NCBI RefSeq assembly: GCF_030731045.1
Contig: NZ_JAVALS010000014.1
Location: forward strand, 1-64,000
Direction of reading: 5' to 3'
Length of the DNA: 64,000 bases
From: Arthrobacter horti
GTDB lineage: Bacteria > Actinomycetota > Actinomycetes > Actinomycetales > Micrococcaceae
Under the pieces are notes generated by a model. The model had not been told where the DNA came from. It ran no database searches and saw nothing but the letters and a program-made list of their open reading frames with translations. Positions 63,240-64,000 of this stretch are shown here, piece by piece (position 1 is the stretch's first letter; each line of letters begins with the position of its first letter). The position numbers and the translations under genes were made by a program.

Positions 63240-63246
63240 TGACCCC

Positions 63247-64000
63247 GTGAGTGCAGCAGAGTTCCCCCACGTGGTCCGGTCCGACGAGCGTTCCTGGGCC
63301 GATGAGGCCATCCGGAAGATCACCGCGGAGGCGAACCGCTCCGCCGACACGCACCTCTATGGCGTGCCTCTGCCCGAACAGTGGGGCATCGAACTGTTCA
63401 TCAAGGACGAGTCGACGCACCGCTCCGGCAGCCTCAAACACCGTCTGGCACGCTCACTCTTCCTGTTCGGCCTCGTCAATGGCTGGATCGGGCCCGGCAC
63501 CACCATCGTGGAGGCCAGCAGTGGCAGTACGGCCGTCTCCGAGGCCTACTTCGCGCGGCTCCTCGGCCTGCCGTTCATCGCGGTCATGACCCGCAGCACC
63601 AGTCAGGAGAAGATCCGCCTCATCGAGGACTTCGGCGGTTCATGCCTCCTGGTGGACCATGCCGCGGAGGTCTACTCGACCGCGGAGGAGGTGGCCCGGA
63701 CCACCGGTGGCCACTACATGGACCAGTTCACCTACGCGGAGCGGGCCACCGACTGGCGCGGGAACAACAACATCGCGGAGTCCATCTTCGAGCAGATGAC
63801 TCAGGAGCTGCACCCGGTCCCGCGGTGGATCGTGGTGGGTGCCGGCACCGGCGGCACGAGCGCCACGATCGGCCGATACCTGCGCTACCACCGGCATGAC
63901 ACCCGCCTGCTGGTGGTGGACCCGGAGAACTCGGCGTTCCTCCCGTCCTGGCGCGACGGGGACCCGGAGCTCACTACCGGCCTGCCGTCCCGCATCGAAG
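63247..64000 (+). CDS. L-cysteine desulfhydrase Cds1-like PLP enzyme (partial)
   Basis: The open frame starts with GTG, seven bases after TACCCT, and runs 251 codons off the right edge. It has the fold-II PLP layout: Lys64 in [11 protein letters not shown], the substrate loop [14 protein letters not shown], and [18 protein letters not shown] for phosphate binding. It closely resembles M. tuberculosis Cds1 (Rv3684), which releases H2S and pyruvate from cysteine. The divergent sulfurtransferase supports a role in sulfur metabolism. The C-terminal third is outside the window. Confidence 0.88.
   Translation, partial: MSAAEFPHVVRSDERSWADEAIRKITAEANRSADTHLYGVPLPEQWGIELFIKDESTHRSGSLKHRLARSLFLFGLVNGWIGPGTTIVEASSGSTAVSEAYFARLLGLPFIAVMTRSTSQEKIRLIEDFGGSCLLVDHAAEVYSTAEEVARTTGGHYMDQFTYAERATDWRGNNNIAESIFEQMTQELHPVPRWIVVGAGTGGTSATIGRYLRYHRHDTRLLVVDPENSAFLPSWRDGDPELTTGLPSRIE

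Overview
The window is chromosomal DNA of a high-GC actinobacterium, most likely a member of the Micrococcaceae close to Arthrobacter (inference from protein sequences and gene order; no rRNA is present). Supporting signs are the C/G-ending codon use, the DUF3039, DUF2017 and DUF2550 genes, NucS, and many genes whose start codon lies only 6-7 bases after a TANNNT -10 box (leaderless transcripts). Read from right to left, the gene order follows a block known in Mycobacterium tuberculosis: argS-lysA-hom-thrC-thrB-rho-prfA-prmC-tsaC-wecA-like-atpI-atpBEFHAGDC-DUF2550, then nucS, thioredoxin/TPR, pncB, clpS, DUF2017, murI, MBL phosphodiesterase, rph and rdgB. Most of the window is therefore core genome; the novelty lies in the insertions between these genes and in non-coding structure.

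Layout. 1-6.8 kb: the end of a DUF222/HNH-type gene, an aquaporin, two DUF202 membrane proteins, an ADP-ribosylglycohydrolase, a DEDD exonuclease, a GntR(YtrA)-ABC transporter operon with a clear palindromic operator, and a DedA protein. 6.8-14.3 kb: rdgB, rph, an unrecognised gene that splits the usual rph/MBL pair, the MBL phosphodiesterase, murI, DUF2017, clpS, and an NAD salvage pair (pncB, pncA). 14.3-27.4 kb: a helicase with DUF3039, nagB, a second ABC transporter, a thioredoxin-like TPR protein, a large exported or membrane protein of unknown role, an AI-2E-type permease, an alpha/beta hydrolase, a zinc-ligand protein, nucS and nagA. 27.4-35.8 kb: DUF2550 and the complete F1Fo ATP synthase operon. 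35.8-41.6 kb: a surface-polysaccharide cluster (lipid-linked sugar initiation, CapD-type dehydratase, epimerase, GT2 and WecG-type transferases). 41.6-46.7 kb: tsaC, prmC, prfA, rho. 46.8-53.4 kb: threonine and lysine branch genes and argS. 53.4-56.4 kb: a three-gene flavin electron-transfer module (FMN-binding lipoprotein, ApbE, RnfD-like/flavoreductase fusion). 56.5-64 kb: tRNA-Arg(CCG), hrpA, fabH, a HIT protein, a sulfurtransferase, and a divergent Cds1-type L-cysteine desulfhydrase that runs off the window.

The genes link into a few working groups: cell-wall precursors (murI, lysA, nagA, nagB, lipid-linked glycans), aspartate-family amino acids, ATP synthesis, translation termination and RNA decay (prfA, prmC, rph, hrpA, rho), NAD recycling, and extracytoplasmic redox. 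The most notable structural signals are two near-identical 65-base palindromes at convergent gene ends that differ by compensating base pairs, a 17-bp hairpin with a GNRA loop between atpA and atpG, and mutually exclusive hairpins ahead of the second ABC transporter.
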